NCBI GenBank assembly: GCA_047495785.1
Contig: JBLDXI010000045.1
Span: forward strand, 806,001 to 870,000
Length of the DNA: 64,000 nucleotides
Reading direction: 5' to 3'
DNA from: Lepidodermella squamata
Lineage: Eukaryota > Gastrotricha
Positions 14,305 through 26,222 of the stretch are shown here, piece after piece (position 1 is the stretch's first letter; the number at the start of each line of letters is the position of its first letter). Under the pieces are notes generated by a model. The model saw nothing but the letters and a program-made list of their open reading frames with translations. It ran no database searches and had not been told where the DNA came from. The position numbers and the translations under genes are program-made.

Positions 14305-16833
14305 GAAAGTAATAATAACAACAAAAAATAAATAAATACTAATAAAATTCTGCGATGACCGCAGTAAACAAATATTCCAGCCTAGATATTAATACAAATA
14401 AAAACATGAATTTAATTTCGCGGCGCCCATGTCGCAACCGGGGCGGAAAATGCTTCCGAAATGAAAGCTGATAGCTGAATAGGCCATAAAATTTGCATAC
14501 AATTACCAATGTTAGCAGCTAAAGAGCAACTGTTTTTTTTCGTTCAAGGCGTGGCTAAAAAACCGCGACAAGTAGTGGCTAATTAATTCTTTTCGCGTCC
14601 GATTGTTCTTAATGAGACCTGTCACAACGGTCGTATTCATAAAAATCGCCGAGCCGTGGTATTTGAGCGCCCTACGGTTGGGAGTGATGAAGAGCACTTA
14701 ACTCCAGAACTAATAACAGGTTGACTTTTCTACCTCCCCATATCGCAAGTGTATGGCAAGGCGGACAAGAGGAAAACAATATAAAAACACGTGCAAGAGT
14801 TGTGTATGATGGCTAATTAAACCTAATAATAATTTTCTTGGTGGGCATATCTGCTCCCAGAACATTCATAGCGATTGTTAGGCGCCGTCTTTTTGCTGCC
14901 CAGCAAGCGCGTCGTTGCCCCCGCACACGCCAAGGTACATCGCCCATCGCGGCCTGATATTCAGCCAAGTATTAAACCGTAGAAAAACACCGCACAAGCC
15001 TGCTCTAATGGCTACTGATGGCGCTGCGATAAGGTGGCGAAAGGCAAGAACCTGCTAAATTTTGCCTTCTCATTGTTTATTGTTTCTATTGATGCAGACT
15101 ATTATTATCGCCTTCTCGATTCTTAATATCTCATATAATAGAGTGGGTGCTGCATTTTTACCGAAAAAGCAGGTGTGGAGTTACAAGCAAAACATAAAAT
15201 CTGTTATTGTGTTGCCGCAGACAATAGTAGATGGAAAAAATCAGACTCACACACCACACACATATAAAAGGTACCTATCCTCCTTAATGTTTTCAGACAA
15301 AAATGCGATTATTTTTTTATTATATACGCCCGCAGATTTTACGAGGCGACACTAACGGCCGTTTCACTATTAATATGTGTAATTAAACAAACAAAAGATT
15401 AGAAATTATGTAACTGCACTTGCCTGTCCGAATTGATATATTACGTGTCATATAGTATAATGACCAGCGAGTATTTTGTGAGAAAAAACGGCGATATGTA
15501 GTGTGCTCCCCGCAAAAAAAACAGGTAAACCACGAACCCCTTGATTTTTCTGGTTCTAATACACCGGCATTAATGGCAGCAGCACAGTGCAAGGGCCAAA
15601 ACTGCCTATATAAAATTGCACTGATTGTTTCAAGGCCGAGCTGATAAAAGCCACTCAATGCTCAATTGGCTCGTTGTACACCACAATGAAGAGCCACATT
15701 AAATGTTTCTACTCTGAAGAGGTGACTGGAAAGTGTTACTACAAATACCTAAAACATTACGTCGTCCTGATAAGGTTTCGCCACTTATAGGAAGTGTCAA
15801 CGTCTACAAGGTTATCAGCTTTATTAATGAAAGCTTTCTTACTAAAGGTGTACTAAATGCGAAATTGGCACGGAAAGTATGTGTATGAAAGAAAAGAAAA
15901 ATGAGCGAAAATATCTTCCTAAGAAAACAAACAAATTTTGGCTTTATCGATGATTGCAATACATATAATGATCCTTATTTGCACCTGTGGCCAGCAAATT
16001 ATTTTTCAGCCTATTAGACGATATGCAAGGCAAATGGCCCTGCCCTCGGTTCATCATAAAAAAATAGAGCAAACAACCCGCAATTCGAGAAAATATGCCG
16101 CGTTATTCCTTACGAAATTTTTAAAAGTTGGCTAGGAAAAATTCTAAAAAAAGACAATATTTACAGGAAGGTGTTGAAAATGTTGCAGTTTGCGTTTGCC
16201 TGGTGCGGTCTATTAGGCTAAATGCTGCTTTGTACATCATAGCGATATGGGAACTGGGAACATAGAGCAAAGCGTTCTTGCAGTCCTAAATATTTACTGT
16301 TACTTCACGTGTGCTCGTGTGGCGTAGCGGTGTCTTGAGATGATCATCGTCAATAATACCGCTTGTTTAGCTTTATACAGGGTGTGTAAGCAACTTTCGA
16401 TGCTTAGCCGTCGTCGAATATAGCGTCTCGTCGCAGCTACCATCGCTAAATGCCAAATCGGTGTAATAACGTTATTATATAGCCCCTTGTCGGGCCTATT
16501 TTTGAGACGAGTGGCGCCAGCTCAGAATGCCAAGCCGGCGGGATATAAAGGAAATGACGATTCGCGCAGGACAAACAACGGAACGACCGATGATTATAGG
16601 CGCCAAAGCGTGGAGGAACAGCTAAATGACGTGTTTTCGGGGAAAATTTTCAATTTCACGGCCAAGAAGTGGGCATTATTTTAGCGGTCAATCTTACAAC
16701 AGGGATTCGCTCAAGTCTCTCACTTATAGCAATACATCAGATCGAAATTACGAAATACAAAAAATTTTGTGCGTGGGAAAACAAAAAATGCAATATTTGA
16801 TGACATCCTTTGTTTTTTATTTTAATGCGATTA
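14305..16833. other. Intergenic stretch, no supported gene
   Basis: AT-rich with no convincing gene. One open frame near 16490-16684 (plus) has coding-like composition (..RRTNNGTTDDYRRQSVEEQL..) but no ATG and no clear partner exons, so it is not called. Confidence 0.4.
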
Positions 16834-17069
16834 TACCGTAGAGCGGTACAATTTTGAACAGGGTACAACTTTGAACATTTTTTCAAAAGTACAATTTTGA
16901 ACGAACGTTTGCATTGAAAAAAATGAAAGTGTTCAAAATTGTACTTTCGTGAATGTGAAGTACAATTTTGAACATTAACGAAATTTTTAATGCAAACGTT
17001 CGTTCAAAATTGTACTTTTGAAAAAATGTTCAACTTTGTACTTGTTCAAAATTGTACCGCTCTACGGTA
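16834..17069. mobile_element. Foldback (long inverted repeat) element
   Basis: A 236-bp near-palindrome. It starts TACCGTAGAGCGGTACAA and ends with the reverse complement of that, the two arms matching for about 80 bp. Within the arms the 14-mer GTACAATTTTGAAC or its complement occurs about eight times in both orientations. The outermost TA on each side may be the target-site duplication. No coding capacity; a non-autonomous MITE/foldback element is the likely class. Confidence 0.8.
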
Positions 17070-17538
17070 CAAGGCGAAAATAAGAAATAATTTACTGAAA
17101 AAACACGGATCAAATTATAGCCCGTGGATCATTCAATTTGTAACGATTCACGAAGTGTTCGGATAATGCCGGTCCGGATGCTTATTATTTATGCGGTTTC
17201 AACGATAGGCTCCAGTGCGTTATCTGCTGGCGAGGAGTAATTTTTTACCGATCAAACGCATTTTTTTGGCTCCACAACGAGTATCGGCTCATTTTCGGCC
17301 GGTTGTTCGCCACATTATTACAACTCGTGTATAGCGAAGGAAAAAACTCTTCCGGAAATCTGCCAGAATTTATGCAAATTGACTCCGGAAACTGGTCTAA
17401 TTTTACCAAGGTATTTTTCTCTCTGTAACTGATAAAATTGTTGGCTGTAAAGACTTGTTCCGAAGCATATCAGGAGGCTAGTCGATTACGTTAGATTTGG
17501 AAACATCCATTTGCATGCATCTTGCACATTTATTTGAT

Positions 17539-19132
17539 TCAGATCAAAGCTTGGTCAGCTTTTTCTTTGAGAAAAATCACGATTATCAGTTTAATACATG
17601 TAATGAGGACAAAAATTATAACAAGAGTGGATATTACAGTTTCCAGCATTGTAATGAAAGGCTGCGAGGATTCAGTTATTCCCTTCCGGCAATGGCCACT
17701 TTTCATCCACCAACCATCAATGTCATCGTAAACTTTGGCGTAAAGACTAGGATTATGCTTAGCCGCTAAGGCTCGTGAGCACAAATCGCAGAAATTGTTC
17801 GCCAACATAGAATGGTCCCAATAGTGGTGGACGTCGTAGTAAGATTTCCACCAGAAATACGACTCGAAAAGCGTTTGATTAGCAGCAACAAGTGAAAGAT
17901 AACTCGCCAGATGCTTCGGCGAGTCAAAATCTGCAGCGTCGATGTAAGAATGAGGCGGGGCGAATTTAGACATATTAACCCCGTTGTAAACAACCGGTAT
18001 AAGGTCCAGTCCCGCGGCTCGGTAGAATTTCTCCGTCAAATAATCTTCGCACAACGAATTTTCGAAAGCCAAGTAAAATTTGTAATGAAAGCTGATAAAT
18101 GACAAACAAGCCGGCGGAGATTCTTTCCACTCCCCATTTTTGCATATCCCTTCGGATAATTTACTGCCGCTGTGGCTAGAACATCCGCCGATCACCTCGA
18201 CATCGGTATGTTTTTGCAGCTCATAGATGTAAGTTAATCGATTCGAAACACTGACACAATTGGAAATCATTGCAACAGCGGTGCCTAGCTTTGAGGAAAG
18301 TTTAGGCTTGTTCGATTGTCCGACGATTGAGCGAGGTAGAAAAACGCCGTAATTCAAAGCGATGTCTGAATCTAGTCTGAAATAAAATTCATTCGAAATC
18401 GATTTCACATTAAATCTCATAGCTAACCGATAAGTCATTGTCCAATTGAAGAACCCTCTGAAGTCTGTTTTGAGGTATGGAACTGATAACTTGGATAGCT
18501 TGGGCCTCCAGCTGTAAGTATGCTCAGGCGATTCGGCTAGGGTGAATACCCAAAATTGATTTTGAGATCGGAATTTTGGTCTATCGGTAAAATTGAAGTC
18601 ATCACGAAAATGAACTAAAACAGCCGTTGCTTCATCCAGTTGAGATCGATTCGACGTAACGTAGCAGTTGGTCACCGGGCATTTAGCACGACTATACGGT
18701 TCCTTGCCGATCGCAACATTAGCTGGCAAACCCCACGTTGCTTCATTGTGGAATTTTGTCCATAGAAGAATCAAAACTCGGTCGTTGGTGTGATCATTTG
18801 TAATGTTGATATCGGGCTGAATAAGAGGGTAAGCAATCGTATTACCTCCTTGCCTTCGAGACCAATCAATATGATCCTCAGGTCTACAAATCAAAAATAG
18901 AAATTCAATAATATACTTACCACAGCGATAAAGATTTTAAATACCTGTCCAGCATGGTTTCATTGTAGATTTCAACTGATTCATCTGTGGGGTAGCTTGA
19001 AATAGTCGCCATCCGCCATATGACAGCTAATAAGATTTGCGATGCAAATAAAATCAGTAGCGACTTGAGCCTGAGACAAGGGCTGATGGCTAGCTCTAGC
19101 CGTCGAAAATAGCTGCGGCGGAATATTGACAT
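17539..19132 (-). CDS. Alpha-1,3-fucosyltransferase (GT10), copy 1, with extra C-terminal membrane segment
   Basis: Type II Golgi glycosyltransferase expected to move fucose from GDP-fucose to N-acetylglucosamine-containing glycans. Exon 1, 19132-18945, carries the cytoplasmic tail and signal anchor (LLILFASQILLAVIW). The donor GACAG|GTATTT is chosen because the later GTAAGT at 18920 would create a stop codon at the junction. Exon 2 starts at 18883. The GT10 block is clear: ILLWTKF, KCPVTNCYVTSNR, ESPEHTYSW, FFNWTMTYR, RLDSDIA and the donor-site motif KFYLAFENSLCEDYLTEKFY. A 51-nt sequence with intron borders (GTTAGC...TTTCAG) lies in frame between TYR and LDSD, exactly where paralogues have an intron; spliced length is about 493 residues, unspliced 510. 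After the catalytic domain it ends in a strongly hydrophobic segment (VISTLVIIFVLITCIKLIIV), unusual for GT10. Most divergent copy and the only one on the minus strand. Confidence 0.9.
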
Positions 19133-20425
19133 GATATTTCATTCGTTGCAACCATGGTAAAACAGCTGCTTCATTGACCAGTCAACAATTTTATAGCTAA
19201 GCATTTACAGTAGGTATTATGATAAATTCAAAAATAATAATATCAGCGATGAGTATTTATGAAAATGATAGTGCATGGCTGTGATAAATCGAGTTTGCTG
19301 TGATCGAGTTTGCTGTGATCGAGTTTCTGCTCTATTAGCTATATATCATTTCTCCTCGCTATACATCAAGTGCTAATCGGTGATTATTAATCCTTGCGTA
19401 TCCAGGCAATAATAATACTGACTCACTATGCCTAGGTCGGCAGAACAGGGATCAGCATGACTAAAATGTGTCGCTTGTGATTTATACTAATCACGTATAC
19501 TTACATATACTTATTGATCAATGAGCGGAAATAAGTCAGCCCCGCCAGAAGTTTCACGACGCGTCTATTAAAAAAAAGATCAACAAATAGAGCAATATAG
19601 CAATAGCACGAAGGGACCTCGTTGTCTTAAGCTTCCGATAAATAAAAGTTTAATGCTCTCGGCTTTAACCACGTTAAAACGAATTAATAACTGTCGATTA
19701 GACATCATCGTAGCAATTACACCTGGATAAATTTGTCAATGAAGACAAAATACAGCTAAAACTTTAGAAAAATGCAAGAAGCCTACAACTTTTATGAGAC
19801 AATGACCTCTTACTATAATACGACTCTAGTATAAGATGCTACTGGTCACGAAAGGGTGAATTTACGTTCACGAGGGATATTTTGTAAGCCCCTTCATTCA
19901 CAACGCGTAGTATATGTGTGAAAGAGTTTATTCAGTAAGGATATTGACACGCGCAATATATACTTACGTTTAAACATTTCGTGCTAGACAACACTGAACA
20001 AATAATATATACAAGAGGCCGACGTGGCTATCGTCATGGATATATAACACCGGAAGCAATATCTAAAACCGCAATTAAATTTCTGGCTCGCTGTACCTAT
20101 TCACCTTCAGCATTATCATCACCTTCAGCAATATTTCGCGGCAAGGGCTATGATGCTATTGGGCATTTTTAGAAAAATTGGAAAATACACGAGATATACG
20201 CGAAAGAATATTTAAGCGCTTCTACATTATAAGCGGCGTGAAAAAGGCATAAAATGTCGCTATATAATAAAATGTGGTTCGTTCTCTCGAGCCAAGCGGT
20301 AAAACGTTTTATTATGAAAATCATTTTATTATAGTCATATCACTCATATCATATAATTAATTATAACTGACTAGCAGGTATTTTTTTACAGCAAGATGAT
20401 GATTTCGTGTCACAATTTAATTTAA
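19133..20425. other. Intergenic stretch between divergent neighbours
   Basis: No gene supported. Contains a short tandem repeat of the 15-mer GAGTTTGCTGTGATC (about 2.5 copies, 19290-19327) in what would be the upstream region of the minus-strand fucosyltransferase. Confidence 0.4.
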
Positions 20426-22606
20426 TTAGTTCCAAGCATCGTCATCAAAAGCGAAATTCGGAATACCAGGGGTAGTAGTCGTAGTAGTCTGCTTTTGCTC
20501 GACAAACGGATAATTACCGTAAAAATGTGCATTACTACTGGTTGTTGCGCCTACTCCTCGACCCACATTTTCGAGCATTTGAATGTCATGAAACGCATCC
20601 ATGGTTGAAAGGGACGCCGACGAGGGCGATACAGGTATGTGGGGAACGTTGAATGATACCGCTGGCATTGGGTCGCTAACTGTCATTCGCGGCGGCGGGC
20701 TTACGTGATTCGAGTTGTGGGAGAACTTCATCCGATCTTTGCACCTGAATAAATTTCAAGGGAGTAAGAATGATACGAAGCCTCTGAATTTCTCCGATAC
20801 CTGCCGGCGGCTTTCTTGATCAATAGAGAAAACTTGTAAAGTAGACATATCGTTAAATCGACGAAAAGTTGCAAATATTCGAATACAGTTATAACAGTAA
20901 TGCCTGATGGATTTAAAATATCGTTTTACAAGTATCGTGAAGAGCGTAAAATCACCGATGAAAAGTGACGCGATACCACCGAGATAAGCAATGATGTCGA
21001 CGATTCCGAACACCTCCTCTTCGACTCGGCTCTGATTTTAAGACGATTAATTAGATTGAAATTAAAATTATGAAAAAATACGTGAACGACGAGCGATTTA
21101 TAGAAAATTGAAACTTTCGCATAGTTCCTGCTCAGCATTGCTTCAGACGAAGTGATAGCACTTGAATCGGGACCAAGCGTTGCGCAAGCCGCGAGTTCTT
21201 TCAGGTGACTCGATTCGCTGTCTAATCGAGACTCGCTCGTGCAACTTACATCCAGCTTTTTTGACCGTTTTCGCAAAGTTTCCAAGAAATTTTCGCACAG
21301 CCTTCTCTAGATTTGGATATTTAACCTTGAAATTAGCCAAGATGACAATCAAAGGTAATCACCAAAACTGGGCGAGTTGGATTCGGCCATTTGAGCATTG
21401 AGGTTGCAGTGTCGTAGAAATACCGACTGAAAGCAGAATTCAGCATTCAATTTGTGCAAAAGTTGAATTGTCTCACGTGCAAGGCTCTCTACAAAGATTG
21501 CATGAATCTCCTGAACAGCGATCGATACAAGACTGCCAACATTTCAAATCAACGTAAAGCAACCTGTCAAACGCAAAACATACCTGGAACTCGGAGGATG
21601 AATCATCATCTGTGCAACTGTTGTAAATTGCTTGATACAATTTGTGATCGATGGCTCCAAGTTTCTTTACCGAATGCTGAAAAATGTATTAAAAAATTTC
21701 TTCCTGTAAAACATGATGTGCGGTAATCTTCACCTTCTCCACGGCAATATTTGTCATCGTTCCAGGTTGTAATAAAATGCCATTAAGTAGCGGCCAGGGG
21801 GATTGACCCTGATTATGAACGAATATGCGCCAACCTACAGACTCGGTTGAGTCAAGGTAAAATTCTGCATCTGTCCTAAGAATTAAGGAGAGGCCTCCAT
21901 TTTCACCGGGTTTGCTCGACACCTTTTTTGAGTTCGAATTAAAGGTGTAACAATTGCCAAATTTTGAATTCCATTGATAGAAAGCAAAATCGCTGGAAAA
22001 TATTCTTTAAAATAGGCGGGTGAATTCTTGAACCATAGCTTTTACCCGTTGATTAATTGGCAAGGTTTCGAATCGAAGCGGCATGATACGATGAGGTCAC
22101 ACAGAAAATGACCAGCTCTGTAATGGTCATTACCTTTGACGAGTTTCGGCAGCACATTAGCTGTTTCGAGGTCTTCGATTGACAACGACGCGTTTAAGCC
22201 GCTGGCTTGCAGCCAAGAACTAGTCACCAGGTTGTTGCTGCATAAAGTCACTGCAGGGAAAACCGAGTTTTCTACTTCAGCCGATCGATGACTCGTAAAT
22301 GTTTGACGCTTCAACAATTTCGAGACAAATAGGATCATGGAATAGACGAAACCAGCACAGCATATTCCGAAAATCATAAGCCATAGGAATTTTTTCAGGA
22401 ATCCTGTAAAACGGTATAGGAACCACAGAACCTTCAATATACTTCAAAATGTAACCAGGTTGTTTGGCGATCTGTGGAATGCCGTGAACTGTTGTTTCTC
22501 GAAAATGTGAATACAAATACCGCCTGAGTCTAGGCCGTTTCAAAGCTTCCGGTTCGTCGAACTGCTCGGCAGAATTTGTATAAAGGCGGTACACGAACCA
22601 AACCAT
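20426..22606 (-). CDS. DEG/ENaC (ASC) family sodium-channel subunit
   Basis: Two-transmembrane cation channel subunit of the plasma membrane. Exons followed by phase: 22606-22456, 22403-22046, 21992-21713, 21676-21584, 21532-21477, 21426-21363, one starting at 21325, one covering about 21270-21090, then the TM2 exon (about 21040-20930) and the last exon (about 20740-20426). Family marks: N-terminal TTVHGIPQI (His-Gly gating motif), TM1 (LWLMIFGICCAGFVYSMIL), FPAVTLCSNN, GNCYTFNS, GLSLILRTDAEFY, a Cys cluster SCIDRCSGDSCNLCREPC, WPNPTRP, then NYAKVSIFYKSLVVHV and TM2 (YLGGIASLFIGDFTLFTIL). The pore-lining GxS motif reads GDF here. The tail after TM2 is Ser/Thr/Pro-rich, cytoplasmic. A 14-nt microexon (about 20822-20809) would restore phase between TM2 and the tail. 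Exons around 21325-21250 are less certain. Confidence 0.85.
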
Positions 22607-23024
22607 GGCATTCGGGATTCAGCAAACGCGTAATTTTCAAGAAAATGCACTCACGCATGAAACATCTTTCATCACTCAACTGCATGATGGTTTACTTTTC
22701 ATTAAAAAACTGTCGAAGTGTACTTCAACTCGAATTGCGCAATTCATCGATTTACAAATAAATTAAAAAAAAGTTCAATTAGTTGAAGTGCAAATCGAGA
22801 ATTATGAATTTCTGAATAAAATCAGGTTGTTCACTACGATCCAACAGGTGCACTGAAGTTGATCTCTCGTTCCCCGAACCCTCAAAGTTAAAGGCCTGCA
22901 GACCTTGGCGGACTTAGAACAAAGCATTTTCATTTGGTCATTTCATTTTGCCATTGGGTCAACTAGGTAAACTAAGAAACATCATTTTAACGCGAAAAAT
23001 GAATGTTCGCTGTTATACTGCGCT

Positions 23025-23215
23025 ACCAGGACCCTAAATGCGTACCATAAATAAACCTGGGGCCGCACTGGCCACCAACTCGTCACAATGCTTTTGGCCA
23101 TATGCCGTGGGCCGCAATAATCCCATTTTAGCTAGCGCATCATGTGTAATGCCAATGAGCAAGGGAGAATCGTAAACTGAGAAGCTGTAGCGCTGGCCAG
23201 GAACCTGTGTAGTAG
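23025..23215. repeat. Dispersed repeat, copy 1
   Basis: Shares with 24008-24215 the blocks CCTGGGGCCGC, CACTGG, AACTCGTCAC, ATGCCGTGGGCCGCAATAAT and TTTTAGCT..TAGCGCATC. Copy 1 overlaps the end of the LINE relic, so the repeat may be its 3' region. Confidence 0.6.
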
Positions 23216-23700
23216 ATCTGTGTAGCAATAGATTAGGTATGTACGATCGCCACGTAAGCTTGGGATTTTTCGCTTTCCAACGGCAGGCCTCCAGAACAGG
23301 ACAATTTTGAGGATCCTCGTCTTATCTGGCATTCGCAAAAGGTGCCCTAACCAACGGAGACGTCGCCCCTTGACAACAGCCGACTTCGCTGTTTGTTATT
23401 CGGTGATAGAGCTCTTCGTTCGATATGAAGTTTGACCAGAAGATTCCGACTATGCACCAATGGCATTTTGTGTGAAAGCTGTCGATCGTCCGCCTCAGTC
23501 CAGGACCATTCAGCATCGTATCCGGCACCCATTTCGCACCTGTTCGGAACCTATTACGCCCCCATTCCGCACCATTTCGCATCGAGGTGAGGAACAGAAT
23601 TGGATTGTCCGCAAAAAAGGTCTGTCCGAAAAAGCGATCGTGGATATTACAGCATTGTCTCTGCAGCCGAAAAGCAAATTTTACCTGAGTCTGTCGCAAA
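23130..23700 (-). mobile_element. Degenerate LINE retrotransposon 3' ORF fragment
   Basis: Read on the minus strand, three frames together resemble the C-terminal part of non-LTR retrotransposon polymerases: a segment with DSFHTKCHWCIVGIFW and NEELYHRITNSE (23500-23390), then in another frame RMPDKTRILKIVLFWRPAVGKRK (23338 down). The frame changes and stops show it is dead. It lies upstream of the copy-2 fucosyltransferase. Confidence 0.55.
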
Positions 23701-24007
23701 ACTTTCTCCTTCGAATATCATGAACAAGAACAAATAAAAAAGGACAAAATGGCGAAGTCATATCTGCAACAAATGTCCCTATAGCGCGTAGCCCAATAAT
23801 GATGCGTAACCGGTCGAAATAGCCTGCACCATTCGATCCGCCGGCATTGACTGCCCTAAATTAGGCGACATTTTTCACTGAAATTTTCGGAAATAAAGCT
23901 GTTTTTTTCGATTTATCTCAAAATAAAATCTCTTGGACATTTGAGTTTTACCCTCACAACGGCGAAATGACAAACAACAGTCATGGTGCACGAAAAAGAG
24001 TTTAAAA

Positions 24008-24215
24008 GTGAATGTGCCAGGGCGCTATAAATACACCTGGGGCCGCGCACTGGCAACTAACTCGTCACGCTAATTCGGTGCTTTATTGGTCAAATGCCGT
24101 GGGCCGCAATAATGCCGTTTTAGCTCTTTAGCGCATCTTGTTTATAACAACCAGCGTTGGAGAAAGGTGAAGCTGAGCAACATTAGAGTTTTGGCTAGGA
24201 GCCTGTACGTAGTAT
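24008..24215. repeat. Dispersed repeat, copy 2
   Basis: Second copy of the repeat at 23025-23215, diverged, sitting directly in front of the copy-2 fucosyltransferase. The similarity resumes further on: 24347-24440 resembles 23621-23722, so it runs into exon 1 of that gene. Confidence 0.55.
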
Positions 24216-24266
24216 AACGCCCACTAATTAAAGACTTCGCCGGTGGAATAGAAATAAATCGAATGC

Positions 24267-25896
24267 ATGCGAGACATGAGGCTTAGATTTAGAGCTTTCC
24301 TGTATCTAATTCTTTCCAGCGTGTTGGTTTCGTTTTTTCATTCAAGTTCTGTCAGCAATAGCGACCATGGATATTACATCAGTGCCGAAAAGCAAATTGT
24401 ACCTGAGTCTTTCGCAAAATTGTTCTCCTTCGAGTATCTGTTCACTCGCAATGGTCCAAACTCGATGTAAAAGGATAACATTCTACCAAATTTTGTTATT
24501 CAGTCTTACTTTTCTCGTAAAAAGGCTACCTCTTCAATACCCACCAACTGAGTTCATGAATTTGAACAAAATGCGTGAAATCAACGAGCAGTATCAAAAT
24601 ACCTTTAATTATAGCACCGTAATTCTACTATGGACTAGCCTTTTCGGCCGCGGGGATTGGGGGCTTGGCGAAATGGGGAACGCTCCATTTCAAAAACTGA
24701 AGTGCCCGGTCTATAATTGCTACGTCACACGCGATCGCGATTACTTGCCGCTGGCTTCGACGGTGGTCTTCAATTTTCGCGATGACTTCAATCCAAAGTA
24801 TGAACAATGTCCACCATCGGCAAAAATTAGACTGTATTTTCTTTCAATTCAGGATTATCCCAAAACATCGAACCCGGCACCAGCGCTACGTTTTCTTCCT
24901 TTGGGAATCGCCAGAGCATACGTACAACTACGGATGGCAATACAGCATGACTAAAGCTCGGCAATTTTTGAAAAATTTAAATGGCTTTTTCAACTGGACA
25001 ATGACTAGTCGGTTCGATTTGCGAACAATTTTTCCCATAGCAATCCGTAATTTCTGTTATAACAAAGTCTAGACTCGGATATTCCTTTCTTGTACGGAAA
25101 GTTTGTTCGAAAGCCGCAGCCTAATCAAAACGAGCCGGCAATTGATAGGCTGTCTTCTAGAAAGAAGAATTTGATTTGGATGCAAACCAACTGCAACACC
25201 CGTTCGCATCGCGATATCTTTGTCAAAGAGCTGCAAAAATACATAGATTTTGATATTGTCGGTGGCTGTCCGGGTTTAGACTCGAATCGCAACCTAACGG
25301 AGGGCTTTTGTAAACGTCAGGATCCTTTCACGCCAATGACCAGTGAATGCCTCGACTACATCAGATCGAATTACCGGTTCATGTTGGCCACGGAGAATTC
25401 ACTATGTCGTGACTACGTTACCGAGAAATTCTATCGAGCTACAACAACCTTGGAAGTAGTGCCAGTTGTCTACAACGGTGCCAACATGAGCCTGTTTGGT
25501 CCTCCAGGATCCTACATCGACACAATGGACTTCGCTACACCAGAAGAGCTAGCAAATGAGCTGAAAAAGGTAATTAAGATCCCAAAATTGACTGCCAACG
25601 TGACAATATTGCTTTTGTAGATTGCGAATGACACGGACAGATACAACTCGTATTTTTCTTGGAAAGATCAATATACTGCCCATAATCTCTGGGACAGTGA
25701 CGCTTTCACTCAGAATTTTTGCGATCTGTGCGCTAAAGTTAACATGGCTGAATTGGATCCGAAAAGACATGCAAAGATCTATCATAACATCGACGACTGG
25801 TGGACAAAGGGAGGATCATGCTATGAAGGAAGAACTAATTACACCCTCAATGTAACTGAAGACCGGAATAGATCTTCGCTTGGCTATAACATTTAA
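24267..25896 (+). CDS. Alpha-1,3-fucosyltransferase (GT10), copy 2
   Basis: 458 residues in five exons: 24267-24433, 24525-24797, 24853-25011, 25068-25569 and 25621-25896. Phases 2/2/2/0 all agree. Exon 1 gives the type II anchor (FRAFLYLILSSVLVSFF). Catalytic landmarks: ILLWTSLFGRGDWGLG, KCPVYNCYVTRDRDY, NFRDDFN, FFLWESPEHTYNYGWQ, FFNWTMTSR, LDSDIPFLYG, TNCNTRSHR, and the GDP-fucose-site block FMLATENSLCRDYVTEKFY at about residues 304-322. The exon-4 acceptor is ACAAAG|TCTAGAC, because the nearer TAG would break the frame. AATAAA follows at about 25920. The stem region in exon 1 overlaps a sequence repeated at 23.6 kb. Golgi role as for the other copies. Confidence 0.88.
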
Positions 25897-26029
25897 TCAA
25901 TTTTTCACAAATTTTACCAAATAAATGAAATCGCGTGATGAAATCATGTTGTATGCCTTTACCCTTCAAGGGATTGAAGACAGCGAGAGATCAACTTCAT
26001 CGTCTGACTGCTAAACAACCTGCTGCTAT

Positions 26030-26222
26030 TCATCAGAAGAATCCGAAAACTGATTATTTACGGCAACCTTATCAATTTTGCATAAAAACTTTCAGACGTT
26101 GAAATGAGATGTGCATCGACGCCAAATGCTTCAAGTGCTGCCCAGAACTTGACGCGGTCAATAAAATCACAGGCCACTTCTAGCACAATGAGCACTCTGG
26201 ATGCATTCACTAATTGCACACT
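26030..26222 (-). mobile_element. LINE reverse-transcriptase fragment
   Basis: The minus strand encodes VLIVLEVACDFIDRVKFWAALEAFGVDAHLI in one open frame. This matches the palm-domain signature of non-LTR reverse transcriptases, (D/A)xxxAFDRVxxxxLWxALxxxGVxxxLI. No flanking open frame of useful length; a relic. Its order and orientation relative to the fragment at 23.1-23.7 kb fit pieces of one element now separated by the copy-2 fucosyltransferase. Confidence 0.6.
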
